This document shows, piece by piece, positions 49,145 to 60,572 of a stretch of 64,000 nt of DNA. The translations under genes and the position numbers were made by a program. The notes under the pieces were generated by a model that saw nothing but the letters and a program-made list of their open reading frames with translations, searched no databases and had not been told where the DNA came from. The DNA lies in the NCBI GenBank assembly GCA_019096195.1, contig JAGTXK010000242.1, forward strand, positions 62,001-126,000. Reading direction: 5' to 3'. The DNA comes from Boletus sp. NGJ (taxonomy: Eukaryota; Basidiomycota; Agaricomycetes; Boletales; Boletaceae). The first letter of the stretch is position 1. The number at the start of each line of letters is the position of its first letter.

Positions 49145-50951
49145 TTACTGGTATATAAGGTCGATGACCGATACGAGGGCCACCTTTGGCTTCATGATGA
49201 TCAACTCGGATGGTTTCTCATTCTGTCCCGCGCCAGTTCCTACCCCCGTTCGCTGCATCAATCCCAATTCCGTTGCACACAGCACAGTTTCCTTGTGTTC
49301 TTCTGTCCCTCGCATCCTATCCCCATCATCATACGAGTCCTCCATCGCCTTATCGTCAAAAACCATGTCAGGGTGCACCACCAGCACTTCGAAATCCTCC
49401 GAGATCACCCCCGCACCGATCATTTTATTCACTTGTCCAGCAAGCGAGACGAAATGGTCGATCTTCTCTGCGAATTTCGACCAGAGCGCAGAAGTGATGT
49501 CAAGTTTAGACGTGGTGCAACCTGCTGCTAGAAGAATGTCAGTGAAACCAGAGACGATGGTTCTGTCCATGGTGCGCGCGAATTCAGGATCGCTGGTACA
49601 GGCGGTATATGTGCGGGTCAGGGCACGCCAATTCCCAGATATGGCTTGCCCCTCTATCAAGTGTCATGTATCTCGTCAGCAAGGCTCTGCAATGTATCAA
49701 AAGTCCCTTACCTGCTTCCCGTATCCTCTGGTATATTGCGTCCATGTACACGTTATGTGACTGCTCTTCCTGTCCGGTGCTCCATGATGAGGCGAGCTCG
49801 TACAATTCGTATATCAGATAGGCCCGAAAAGCCATTTCCACAAGGATAGGGTTTTCACTATGTTTCTTTGTCCCTAGCAATTGCGTGAATCCCATACCCA
49901 AGGCTGCTGACATCCTTGTCCGTTCGATCTGAGGCGGTCTCTTGAACATAAACTTCTCGACCGCCCACTCGGCCATGAACGTGATGGTCTGCTGCACCTC
50001 TTCGTTGAGCTTCCGTAGCGTGTCGACGACCTCTGAGCCCGAGAACGTGTCTGCAGTCGTGAGGAACCTCTGAGTGCCTTGCAATTCCAACGTGCGCTGC
50101 TCGAGGGTCACCTTCAATGAATGATACCTGTTACGCAGCGACTTGTACCCGTCGGCCTGCGCTTCATACTGCTGCCTGAGTGCAGCATAGTCTTCCTCCG
50201 CTTTTTGCTTCTGCCCCGGCGCAGCCTCACGCTCGTGATGCATAGCATTGAGCTCCTTCACCTGCTCTTCATACCGTTGCACCAGCGCCTCATAGGCGTT
50301 GTGAATCTCGTTCCTTTCTACCAGCGCTGCCTGACGGTCGTGGCGCACAGCACTGAGTTCCTCTGATCGCTCCTCGTACTGCTGCTTGAGGGTAAAATTG
50401 ACATCCGCCAATGCTTGCTTTTCCTCAAGCGCCACTCCAAGTTGGTGTTTGAGAACGCTGACCTCACCAGACTGTACCTCGTAAAGGTGTTGGAGACCTG
50501 CTGATGCGGAAAGAGTCGGCTCCACGTCCTTGGCGTGTGCGAGAGGAGGGCGATCAATATCAATGTTCTCCTTCGGTGATGAATAATGCATCCCACGCGG
50601 TGTGTCCCGCCTGTCGTCGGTACGATCTCTGTGATACTGGTATTGATCTTCCTCTCTGTGTGGTCTGAACTATAGTTGCAAAACAGTGATGAGCACGTCT
50701 TTTCTCCTCTGAGTCTTTTTATTTCACACCTCATTTCTCATCCTTGAGTACATGGATCCTTCATCCTTGGAGGATGTAGTCGATCTTTTCCGGTGTTCTG
50801 TGCCATCCCGTCCTCGCTCCTCAGCATCGTGAGAGATCTGGGATTTAGATAAGGAGCGACTCGAGGCGCTCTCGTTTCGAATGTTGGAGTAGGGGTAAGT
50901 AGCACCTCGAGCGGACGACGGCGACTGAGGCGTCATGATGACTGGAGCCAT
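49145..50951 (-). CDS. Coiled-coil protein of unknown function, partner of Hsp70-like gene (intact copy B)
   Basis: I do not recognise a named family. Three exons (50951-50730, 50669-49712, 49653-49145) total 1,689 coding bases, 562 residues. The N-terminus is disordered and Ser/Arg-rich (MAPVIMTPQSPSSARGATY, KRSTTSSKDEGSMYSRMRNE). Exon 2 starts FRPHREEDQYQYHRDRTDD and leads into a long Gln/Glu/Ala-rich coiled coil, about residues 130-290, with loosely repeated units (LKQQYEERSEELSAVRHDRQ, LVQRYEEQVKELNAMHHERE, YAALRQQYEAQADGYKSL). A helical C-terminal domain follows (SGSEVVDTLRKLNEEVQQT, FMAEWAVEKFMF, SGFTDILLAAGCTTSKLDIT, FVSLAGQVNKMIGAG) ending PKVALVSVIDLIYQ. The 58-nt second intron contains CTGAC and uses the TAG at 49654-49656. 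No signal peptide or membrane helix. Head-to-head with the Hsp70-like gene at 51719. Confidence 0.8.
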
Positions 50952-51718
50952 TGTCTGTCGTGTATCATCTCTCAGGATTGTCCCCGTACTCAAGATGGAT
51001 GCCGTACCGGACGGGGAACAGACACTGGAACAACGCCTCGGCTACGGCGAGAGGCGTCGTCGCCATAATTGTGTGGACGCGTAGACATGGATGCTATCAA
51101 CTGCCAGATGATGCGCCTAAGGAGTTTGCACATCCGAAAGCAACATGCAGGATGCCCAGCCAGTGGAGAACCGGCGACCTGAATATAAAGCGGATGGGCA
51201 ATGGGCCAGTTGAAGGTGAGGCATCAAACCTTACCGCTGTAATTCATATATCAGGCTGCAGGCCATCAAACCGCAGGGGGGGGGGGGTTCTTAGAAGGAC
51301 CCTCATAGGGAGCCTGAGCTTGAATGGTCGTATCTATCATAGCCCATCAACATGATGTTGGTCAGGTGTTAAGCCTCACTTCCGAGTCTAGCAGGCAACG
51401 ACTCAGACGTACGTCCTAGTCAACCGTCATCTACTAAGTCTTGTCAAGTCTTGTACGGCGATAGTTCAAGTAGTGGCTTGTGGCTGCTTTGCACCTGGCA
51501 CTCGCATTGACGAGAACGAACGTCTGACCCTCTGCAGACTATTGGTCTTGTTACCCTAACATGCGGCAGCCTTGACCTTGCGGCCTGCGTGCCTCTCTTG
51601 GCAGGGTTCTCGACTTCTTGCTGCTGTGGAACGCTGATCTCCGCTATCAGGGTATATAAACTATGCCCCAGCCCTACGAGTTACCCACTTCAGAATCGCA
51701 GACGAGCTATGCTGAAGC
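50952..51718. promoter_or_regulatory. Shared divergent region of the coiled-coil / Hsp70-like pair (copy B)
   Basis: 767 bases between the two start codons. GGTATATAAA at 51651-51660 lies 59 bases before the Hsp70-like ATG and is kept in copy C at 56062-56071. A G run of about 11 lies near 51279-51289. A block coding KMDAVPDGEQTLEQRLG (50990-51045, +) is kept in all three copies but does not stay in frame, so it is more likely leader or regulatory than an exon. Confidence 0.55.
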
Positions 51719-54003
51719 GAAAACCATACACTGGGCTGACTCGTCAACTCGTCCTTGCATTCGATATCGGTACCACTTACAGTGGTATCTCATATTCTAT
51801 CCTCCAGCCGGGGGAAATTCCCCAACCTCAAGGGGTCACGAAGTAACTCGCTTTCTGTCGTTCCATCCCCTCCTGACCCAGCTCTAGGTACCCTGGACAG
51901 GGGCAAGTAGGCGACTGCAAACTGCCGTCTGTCATGTACTATGATCGCAAGGGAGATCTCAAAGCGGTCGGGTATGAGGCACTCAAGGATGAATTGGTCG
52001 AGGTGGCATTGGCCGAGGGATGGGTGAAGGTGGAATGGTGGGTCATCGACGGCTCGGCGACCCACTACTCATTCTGTACTCACGTGTCGTACCAGGTGGA
52101 AACTTCACCTCCGTCCAAAACATCTGTCCTCCGCGCACATCAAGGACAGCGATATTCCGCCCCTTCCATGCGGGAAATCTGTTGTCGATGTCCTGACAGA
52201 TTTCATTAGATACCTTTTCCAGTGTGCCGAAACTTACATTCAGGAATCGTACCCCAGGTACATATGGCTATCGGTCAAGGATGAGATCCAGTTCATCTTT
52301 ACGCATCCCAACGGCTGGGAGGGTGCGCAGCAGCAACATATTCGACGTGCGATTGTCCTTGCTGGGCTTGTCCCCAGCACTCCCGATGGACATGCTCGTG
52401 TGCGTTTCTTGACGGAGGGTGAAGCAGGTCTTCACTTTTGCATCTGGGACCTGTTCGCGTCGGGGGTACCTGATCAAGAACAGTACCCTCAGGGTCAGGG
52501 TGTCGTCGTCATCGATGCTGGTGGTGGCACCCTCGACTTGAGCATGTATTCGATGAAGTTCGATCCGACGTCGTTTGAGGAGATCGCGCCTGCGGAGTGT
52601 AAGCCTTATTCTTTCTGGTACAACATTTCGTCTCATTGTTGTCTCCAGGCCGTCTCCAGGGTTCAGTATTCGTTACGCGCAGAGCAAATGGGCTGTTGCA
52701 AAGTATGCGATGTTTTCATTGTCTTACTTGTATGCTGACAGGCTTGAAAACAGAAAAGCTTCAAGGCTCGCGATATTCCAACCCAGAAATGATAGACGAC
52801 ATCACGCACACGTTCGACCAGACAACAAAGCTTCACATCTCTAATGCTGAACAACCAGCCTACGTCAAGGTGGGTAGTGTCCGCGAGAACGATCCGGCGC
52901 ATGACATTAAAGCCGGAAAACTAAGACTTTTGGGGTAAGATCTGTGCTAGACTGACAGAATTCTTGTAATGACCAATTGCTGTGCCTCTAGGCAAGAAGT
53001 CACCAAACTATTCGACGATTCCATCAGCGCTGTCATCAACGCGTTTGAACAGCAACGCAACTATGTGACCGTGCCCATCACCGTGGGTGCCACTCTCCGC
53101 GTCTGAATACAGACACAGGATTCATATTCGTGATTCTAGATGGCGTTCCTTATCGGTGGGTTCGGAGCGAGTGATTGGCTCTGGTCACAGCTCCAGTCGT
53201 ATTTCAAGTCACAAGGTATCGAGCTTTCCCGTCCGAGTAGAGTGTGCGTGTTCGTCTTGTCCGGGCATGGGGAAAGAATTTTATTGATAGGATACAGTCA
53301 TAAAGCGGTCCCCGATGGCGCCCTTTCGTTCCTTGTCGATCACCTTGTGAAAGCGCGTGTTGCACGTGCCACGTACGGCACGGGGTGTGCGGTCAAGGTC
53401 GACGAGGAAAACCCCGAGCATCTTTCGAGGAGGGAAACCTGGTTCACGAGTGCAGCTGGAGAGCTTCTTGTCCCAAAGGCATTTAAAAGAATTCTCCGCA
53501 AGGTGGGTTCCGGGTTCTTCGTCAAGGGATATTTGACGCCGATGTAATAATGCTCTTGCAGGGTGTTCAAACCAATGAACAAAAGGAATTCCGTCATTCA
53601 TTTTCCCGTGTTAGAGTAGCTCAGTCGGACTTTGGCGACGAGTTGCTATCCATCTTGTGCTATCGAGGCACTTTGCCAGATCCAAAGTGGACGGATCGCG
53701 AGCAAGGCAGGTACCTCGCCATCAGTGTAATTGTCTTCTGAATTGATTCTACCAGAGTCATTCTCAAGACTTTGCATGATTCGTTTTGATGTACACGAGG
53801 CAGCAAAATCGCTGATCCCAACGAGAAAAGTATCGGGGCAAGAGGGCTTTTACTATCGTCTCGACTTTGATGTGATCATTTTGTTCGGGAGCACAGAGTT
53901 CAGTGCGCAGGTCGCCTGGAAGGTGAATGTGAGTTTCTAGAATCTGATTCTCTTGTCGCTTCTGATGTCATTATGACTTGGTCAGGGCGTCGAGACGAGG
54001 TGA
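51719..54003 (+). CDS. Hsp70-like (HSPA12-type) actin-fold ATPase, intact copy B
   Basis: Nucleotide-binding protein of the Hsp70/actin fold, like the HSPA12 relatives that are numerous in Agaricomycetes. The TATA-linked ATG at 51719 gives MLKRKPYTGLTRQLVLAFDI. Phosphate-1 loop: FDIGTTYSGISYSIL. Connect and lid parts: AVGYEALKDELVEVALAEGW, SVVDVLTDFIRYLFQCAET and GLVPSTPDGHARVRFLTEGE. Phosphate-2 loop: VVIDAGGGTLDLSMY. Adenosine motif: FLIGGFGASDWLWSQLQ. The C-terminal part (HKAVPDGALSFLVDHLV, TNEQKEFRHSF, GFYYRLDFDVIILFGSTEFS) replaces a canonical substrate-binding domain; no EEVD or HDEL. About ten introns, about 570-610 residues. One acceptor used by copies A and C (CTGCAG) reads TGCAT here; an upstream CTCAAG keeps frame and adds three residues. 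All other joints are in frame. Confidence 0.83.
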
Positions 54004-54839
54004 GGCATGCTGTGGTGATTTTTTTGGTCCTTTCTGACTTCTGTGACAGAAGTACTGTGGCGATGATATACGATGAAGACTGAACGTCGTCGTGTTCACT
54101 ACGCTCTTCCAGCCATGCTTGCTGCAAGTACCCAGCCATGTGTGCCCGTTACCACTGGCGCATTTATCTGGACATTGCACCGAGCGTGTATGTATAACTA
54201 GCGTTGTTGGCTAATGTTCATAATGTCATTGTTTGATGGCTCTCTCTGTGGTCGCGTCATGCTAGTTAGGAGGTGGAGTTGGCGAGTTGCACACTCTCAT
54301 TGGTATGCTCCCAGAAAAAGACTCCATTCGTCGCTAATAAACCAAACGACTAACCCATGGGTCTTTGGCTGCGCGGTAAATAACGACATGCTCACCTTGA
54401 TATACTGGATCAACAGCGTCGACCTCATCTATCTGACCCTCCTCTTTCACCTCTGTGCATTAGTGTCGTCGAACTTTTTTTTGGAAGAATGGTCCCTGCG
54501 CTTGCACTCACCCTCCTTTGAGTGCCTGATGTAGACCACGACTTTGTCTGGGTCTAACTTAGCCTCCAAGGCATGCTCTATTTCAAAGGTACTTTGGAAC
54601 ACGTTCCGTAAGAGATTAAGCCTCTGATCGTATGGGGCATCTGATAGTCCCCTGGCGTCACCACCAAGACTGATGTTTCAATGCTCTGTACCAATTACGC
54701 CTGACTGCTTGCAAACATTCCGAATCCCATGAATGTTTTCGGAATCAACTACGGTGCGGGTGTCACTCTTGTTATCGACCTGGCGACTCCTCGTGGTTTG
54801 TTCCCACCAGTGTCTTACCAATTCGACTGCCGCAAACCA
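54004..54839. other. Downstream remnant of the duplicated module (copy B)
   Basis: No gene seen. The part 54470-54840 is homologous to 58770-58960 (shared GGAAGAATGGTC, GCTCCTTTGAGTG, TTGTTCCCACC and CAATTCGACTGCC blocks) and, in reverse, to 22425-22555. Frames such as 54729-54944 (+) are not conserved between copies. Confidence 0.5.
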
Positions 54840-55365
54840 GCTCTTCCGGGGGTCAGATTGGCATTCGCCAGTGCTTGCTTTTCCTCGAGCGCCACTCGAA
54901 GTTGGCGTTTGAGAATGCCGACCTCCCTCGACTGTGCCTTATAAAGATGTTGGAGACTTGCTGATGCGGCCCGGGGAACAATCAGCTCCACGTCCTTGGC
55001 GTGTGTGAGAGGAGGGCGATGAATATCAAAATGTTCATCTTCCTCTCTGCGTGGTCTAAACTGTAGTTGCAAAACAGTGATGAGCACGTCTTTTCTCCTC
55101 TGTTTTTTTTTTTTTTTTTTTTTTTCACCTCATCTCTCATCTTGGTCCCTTCCCCTACCCTTGGGTACATGGATCCTTCGTCCTTGGTGGATGTAGTCAA
55201 TCTTTTCTGGTGTTCTGTGCCATCCCGTCCTCGCTCCTCAGCATCATGAGAGATCTGGGATTTAGATAGAGCGACTCGAGTCGCTCTCGTTTCGAATGTG
55301 GGAGGGGTAAGTAGCACCTCGAGCGGGCGACGACGACTGAGGCGTCATGATGACTGGAGCCATTG
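54840..55365 (-). pseudogene. Coiled-coil partner gene, 5' fragment (copy C)
   Basis: 5' part of the coiled-coil gene only. It runs from MAPVIMTPQSSSPARG (55365) through RDGTEHQKRLTTSTKDEGSM, the intron, and FDIHRPPLTHAKDVELIVP to VALEEKQALANANLTP. It then passes directly into sequence that lies downstream of Hsp70-like copy B (junction near 54845-54850). The coiled coil and the C-terminal domain are absent. A one-base loss near 55270 breaks the first exon, and the intron carries a run of more than 20 T (55109-55129 on +). It marks the breakpoint of the tandem duplication of about 4.4 kb. Confidence 0.85.
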
Positions 55366-56119
55366 TCTGTCGTGTATCATCTCTCGGGATTGTCCCCGTA
55401 CTCAAGATGGACGCCGTACCGGACGGGGAACAGACACTGGAACAACGCCTCGGCTACGGCGGGAGGCGTCGTCGCCATAATTGCCAGTGTGTGGACGCGT
55501 AGACATGGATTCTATCAACTGAATGATGCGCCTAAGGAGTTGCACATCCGAAAGCAACATGCAGGATGCCCAGCCAGTGGAGAACCGGCGACCTGAGTAT
55601 AAAGCGGATGGGCAATGGGCCAGTTGAAAATGAGGCATCAAAACTCACCGCTGTAATTCATATATCAGGCTGCAGGCCATCAAGCCACAGGGGGGGGGTT
55701 CTTAGAAGGACCCTCATAGGGAGCCTGAGCTTGAATGGTCGTATCTATCATGGCCCATCAACATGATGTTGGTCAGGTGTTGAGCCTCACTTCCGAGTCT
55801 AGCAGGCAACGACTCAGACGTACTACGTCCTAGTCAACCGTCATCTACTAAGTCTTGTCAAGTCTTGTACGGCGATAGTTCAAGTAGTGGCTTGTGGCTG
55901 CTTTGCACCTGGCACTCGCATTGACGAGAACGAACGTCTGACCCTCTGCAGACTATTGGTCTTGTTACCCTAACATGCGGCAGCCTTGACCTTGCGGCCT
56001 GCGTGCCTATCTGGTTCTCGACCTTTCCTCGCTGCTGTGGAACGCTGATCTCCGCTATCAGGGTATATAAACTATGCCCCAGCCTTACGAGTTACCCACT
56101 TCAGAATCGCAGACGAGCT
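55366..56119. promoter_or_regulatory. Divergent intergenic region (copy C)
   Basis: Nearly the same as 50952-51718, with small indels (CCAGTG insertion near 55482; shorter G run near 55690; ACGTACTACGTCC duplication near 55818). The TATATAAA box at 56063-56070 is kept, 50 bases before the Hsp70-like ATG. Confidence 0.55.
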
Positions 56120-58423
56120 ATGCTGAAGCGAAAACCATACACTGGGCTGACTCGTCAACTCGTCCTTGCATTTGATATCGGTACCACTTACAGTGGTATC
56201 TCATATTCTATCCTCCAGCCGGGGGAAATTCCCCAGCCTGAAGGGGTGATGAAGTAACTTTGCTCGCTTTCTGTCGTTTCATCCCTTCTTGACTCAGTTC
56301 TAGGTACCCTGGACAGGGACAAGTAGGCGACTACAAACTGCCATCTATCATGTACTATGATCACATCGGAGATCTCAAAGCGGTAGGGTATGAGGCACTC
56401 AAGGATGAATTGGTCGAGGTGGCATTGGCCGAGGGATGGGTGAAGGTGGAATGGTGGGTCATCGACGGCTCGGCGACCCACTACTCATTCTGTACTCACG
56501 TGTCGTACCAGGTGGAAACTTCACCTCCGTCCAAAACATCTGTCCTCCGCGCACATCAAGGACAGCGATATTCCGCCCCTTCCATGCGGGAAATCTGTTG
56601 TCGATGTCCTGACAGATTTCATTAGATACCTTTTCCAGTGTGCCGAAACTTACATTCAGGAATCGTACCCAAGATATATATGGCTATCGGTCAAGGATGA
56701 GATCCAGTTCATCTTTACGCATCCCAATGGCTGGGAGGGTGCGCAGCAACAAATGATTCGACGTGCGATTGTCCTTGCTGGGCTTGTCCCCCACTCCCGA
56801 TGGACATGCTCGTGTGCGTTTCTTGACGGAGGGTGAAGCAGGTCTCCACTTTTGCATCTGGGACCTGTTCGCGTCGGGGGTACCTGATCAAGAACAGTAT
56901 CCTCAGGGTCAAGGGGTGGTTGTCATTGATGCTGGCGGTGGTACCCTCGACTTGAGCATGTATTCGATGAAGTTCGATCCGACGTCGTTTGAGGAGATCG
57001 CACCTGCAGAATGTAAGCCTTATTGTACTGTGATGACATTTCTTCTCATTTTTATCTCCAGGCCGTCTCCAGGGTTCAGTATTCGTTACGCGCAGAGCAA
57101 ATGGGCTGTTGCAAAGTATGTGATGTTTTCACTGTCTCCTACCTGTATGCTGATGGGCTTGAAATACAGAAAAGCTTCGAGGCTCGCGTTATTCCAGCCC
57201 AAAAATGATAGACGACATCATGAACACATTCGACCAGACAACAAAACTTCATATCTGTAATGCTGAGCAACCGGCCTACATCAAGGTGGGCAGTCTCCGC
57301 GAGAACGATTTGGAGCATGACATTAAAGCTGGAAAATTGAGACTTTTGGGGTAAGATCTCTGTCCTACACACTGACGAAATTCTTGTGATGACCAATTGC
57401 TGTACCTCTAGGCAAGAAGTCACCAAACTATTCGACGACTCCATCAGCGCTGTCATCAATGCGTTTGAACAGCAACGCAACTATGTGACCGTGCCCATCA
57501 CCGTGGGTGCCACTCTCCGCGTCTGAATACAGACACTGGATTCATATTCGTGATTCTAGATGGCGTTCCTTATCGGTGGGTTCGGAGCGAGCGATTGGCT
57601 CTGGTCACAGCTCCAGTCGTATTTCAAGTCACAAGGTATCGAGCTTTCCCGTCCGAGTAGAGTGTGCGTGTTCGTCTTGTCCGGGCATAGGGAAAGAATT
57701 TTATTGATAGGATACAGTCATAAAGCGGTCCCCGATGGCGCCCTTTCGTTCCTTGTCGATCACCTTGTGAAAGCGCGTGTTGCACGTGCCACATACGGCA
57801 CGGGGTGTACAGTCAAGGTCGACGAAGATGACCCTGAGCATCTTTCGAGGAGGGAAACCTGGTTCATGAGTGCATCTGGAGAGCTTCATGTCCCAAAGGC
57901 ATTTAAGGGAATTCTACGCAAGGTGGGTTCCGGGTCCTTCGTCAAGGGACATTTGACGGCGACACAATAATGTTTTTGCAGGGTGTTCAAACCAATGAAC
58001 AAAAGGAATTCCGTCATTCATTTTACCATGCTAGAGCAGCTCAGTCGGACTTTGGCGACGAGTTGCTATCCATCTTGTGCTATCGAGGCACTTTGCCAGA
58101 TCCACAATGGACGGATCGCGACCAAGGCAAGTTCCTCGTCACCTCTGTAATCGCTTTCTAAATCGATTCTACCAGACTCGTTCTCAACACTCTGCAGTGT
58201 TCGTCTTGATCTACGCGAGGCAGCAAAAACTTTGATCCCAACGAGAAAGGTATCAGGGCAAGAGGGCTTTTTCTATAGCCTCAACTTTGATGTGATCATT
58301 TTGTTCGGGAGCACGGAGTTCAGTGCGCAAGTCGCGTGGAAGGTGAATGTAAGCTTATCGAAACTAAGCTCTTGACGTTTCCTGATGTCATTATGATTTT
58401 GTCAGGGCGCCGAGACGAGGTAA
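56120..58423 (+). pseudogene. Hsp70-like (HSPA12-type) ATPase, copy C, frame-broken
   Basis: Tandem duplicate of copy B at an offset of 4,401 bases at the start codon. The first exon (FDIGTTYSGISYSIL), the middle (KAVGYEALKDELVEVALAE) and the C-terminal parts (LIGGFGASDWLWSQLQ, TNEQKEFRHSF, FDVIILFGSTEFSAQ) are all present, and splice sites are kept, including the CTGCAG acceptor lost in copy B. Two bases are missing near 56788 (TCCCCCACTCCC against TCCCCAGCACTCCC in B). This breaks the frame between LAGL and DGHARVRFLTE, upstream of the DAGGGT loop. No other break was found, so decay is recent or the gap is a sequence error. Confidence 0.75.
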
Positions 58424-59554
58424 GACATGCTCTGGTGATTTTTTTTTGGTCCTGTCTGACTTCTGTGACAGAAGCCCTGTGACGATGATATACGATGAAG
58501 ACTGAACGTCGTCGTGTTCCCTACACCCTTCCAGCCACGCTTGGTGCAGGTACCCAGCCAAGTGTGCCCGTTACCATTGGCGCATTTATCTGGGCATTGC
58601 ACAGAGCGTATATCCATCACTAGCGTTGTTCGTTAATGTTCTGGGTGTCATCGCCTGATTGTTAATAATAGCAGTCTTTGTGGTCACAATTAGCTGCCCG
58701 CGACATCCTAGTGGTAGAGTCGGTGAGTAGCACACTGTGAATGGTATGCTCCAGAAAGACTTTTTTTCTTTTGGAAGAATGGTCTCTACGCTTGCACTTG
58801 CGCTCCTTTGAGTGTCTCATCTAGACCATCCTGGATCTCGTGAATGTTGTCGGATTCGACTACCGTATGGGCGCCACTCTTTGTGTCGGCCTGGCGCCGG
58901 CTCCCTCGTGGGTTGTTCCCACCGGCGTTTCTACCAATTTCTACCAATTCGACTGCCTGGCGGTATCGGACAGTCCGTAGCACCCTGTTGGTCACTCAAA
59001 TTCGCCGCCAGAACATAACTGACGCGATGGCGCACGTCAGCGCGTTCGGCGCATTTTCAAGTCGGCGCAGTACTTGAACGAGGTGAGCGTTAACGATGCA
59101 TCCGACGGTAACAACGTTCCGTACAACAGCCTGACTACCTCCCCAGATTCACGCAGCCTGATCGGGGTACCGAATTCCTTCGCCTGTTGTTCTTGAGCAA
59201 GAGATCGAGTCGAACAATTTGCTTCTTGTCGCGCGGGGTGTGAACTCGGAGAACTGCAACTTGCAAGTCCGAACAGATCTGTCCTTTTGATTCATGACAA
59301 GGCAGTAGCGCTCCAAACACGCCTTGGAATAATTGCTTTAGTTAACTAGCACGGTCCTGTTGTGACTCAGTCGTTTAAATAGTTTTCCACTGACGAGGGA
59401 CCTTTCCCCAGTAATCACCGGCTGCCGTGGGCTCCCTGATCCATTCCGATTGCTTAGTCAGCGTCTGTTCTGCCACTCTTTCCAATCCGACCACGCACGG
59501 CTTCCACCTGTTGTTTTCTTCCACTCACTCATTCCTTTTGGTACATGACTGCGT
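58424..59554. other. Right flank of the tandem module, no gene seen
   Basis: 58640-59060 continues the homology with 54200-54840 and with 22370-22555 in reverse. After about 59070 the sequence is unique. Nothing with a domain was recognised; 59400-59554 is the Kei1 upstream region. Confidence 0.4.
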
Positions 59555-60572
59555 ATGAAACTGATGCTTCGTCCCATCTCCACTTTCCTCGGTGTCCTGG
59601 ACCTCAAGACTGGCGTCACGATCGCACTACTGTTCGCAGTAAGTTGTGTTTCCCATCTACCCCCAAAAGGGACGCCACACGTCCAAATGCTCAACGTGTC
59701 ATTAGCTCTTTAACAAAGCGGCTGGCGTTTACGGTCTCATTTCAGTTCTGATGGGCGCCGGGGGGTCGTTTGCGCAGCTAAGCCTGTACCTATACTCCCT
59801 CCTCGGTTTGGTCGCGCTCGGATGGGGACTCAAGGCAATCAAGGAGGTCAGTCCTCCCGATTTTCACCACCTATTGTCCCTGTTCGTGTGATTCAAATCC
59901 CATTTGCATGTCATGCTTTCTCTTCGGGGAAAAAAAAAGGAGAACGCCCAACAGACGCTCTATTTCGCACATCTCTTTTTCGTCGATCACATGTTCTCGA
60001 CGGCCTGGACGCTCTTCTTTGCTGTCGCGTGGTGGGTATATACGCCACATGATGGTCGACAAGTAGCCAATTCAGCTGCGCAAGAGGCAATTCGACTCGG
60101 TGCTGGGGTGAATCAGACCATGACCGAAGCGCAGTTGGCTGCAGCAGCCAATATTCTTTGGAACGAAGAGAAGGGCGTCGCAGCCACGGTGATCGTCCTG
60201 TCTTGGTTTGCAAAGGTGAGATGCATCATGGTTTTATCCATGGACGTTGGCCAATCTTGCCATGGATAGATATACTTTGCGCTCCTGCTATACTCGTATG
60301 CGACGCATCTACGCAGGGGCACGTTTAACGCGATTCGGAATTGGCGTTTACGTTCCTCGGTGCCTACTGGTTATGATCCAGCATTCATGGAGGAGGAAGA
60401 TGACAATGAAGAGTTCTACTTGTCTTCTTTGGGAACACGCCAACCCAATGGCACCTCTCCACATTTACCCGACTTCGTTAGCACGCCGGGAAGGAATGAA
60501 CGTCATTCCGCAAAACAGAGTCGAAGCTCACTAGGAAAATTTACCATATCCGTGCAGGGCAACGGTCGATAA
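59555..60572 (+). CDS. Kei1-type subunit of inositol phosphorylceramide synthase
   Basis: Golgi membrane protein that partners with Aur1 to make inositol phosphorylceramide, the base of fungal complex sphingolipids. The ATG at 59555 gives MKLMLRPISTFLGVLDLKTG. The Kei1 family start FLGVLDLKTGVTIALLFA is joined by an intron to LFNKAAGVYGLISVLMGAGG, then YLYSLLGLVALGWGLKAI. It continues LYFAHLFFVDHMFSTAWTLF, VAWWVYTPHDGRQ, GVAATVIVLSWFAK and IYFALLLYSYATHLRRGTF. Four membrane segments are followed by a cytosolic, Ser-rich tail (DPAFMEEEDDNEEFYLSSLG) to the end at 60572. Four exons, about 265 residues, all joints in frame. Confidence 0.88.

Larger units (their letters stand above)
50480..58960. 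repeat. Tandem duplication, two units of about 4.4 kb
   Basis: Unit 1 is about 50480-54845 and unit 2 about 54845-58960. Each contains the 5' half of the coiled-coil gene (minus), the divergent region, the Hsp70-like gene (plus) and the downstream remnant. The offset is 4,401 bases at the Hsp70-like ATGs. The junction inside the coiled-coil coding part shows where unit 2 was inserted. Confidence 0.85.
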
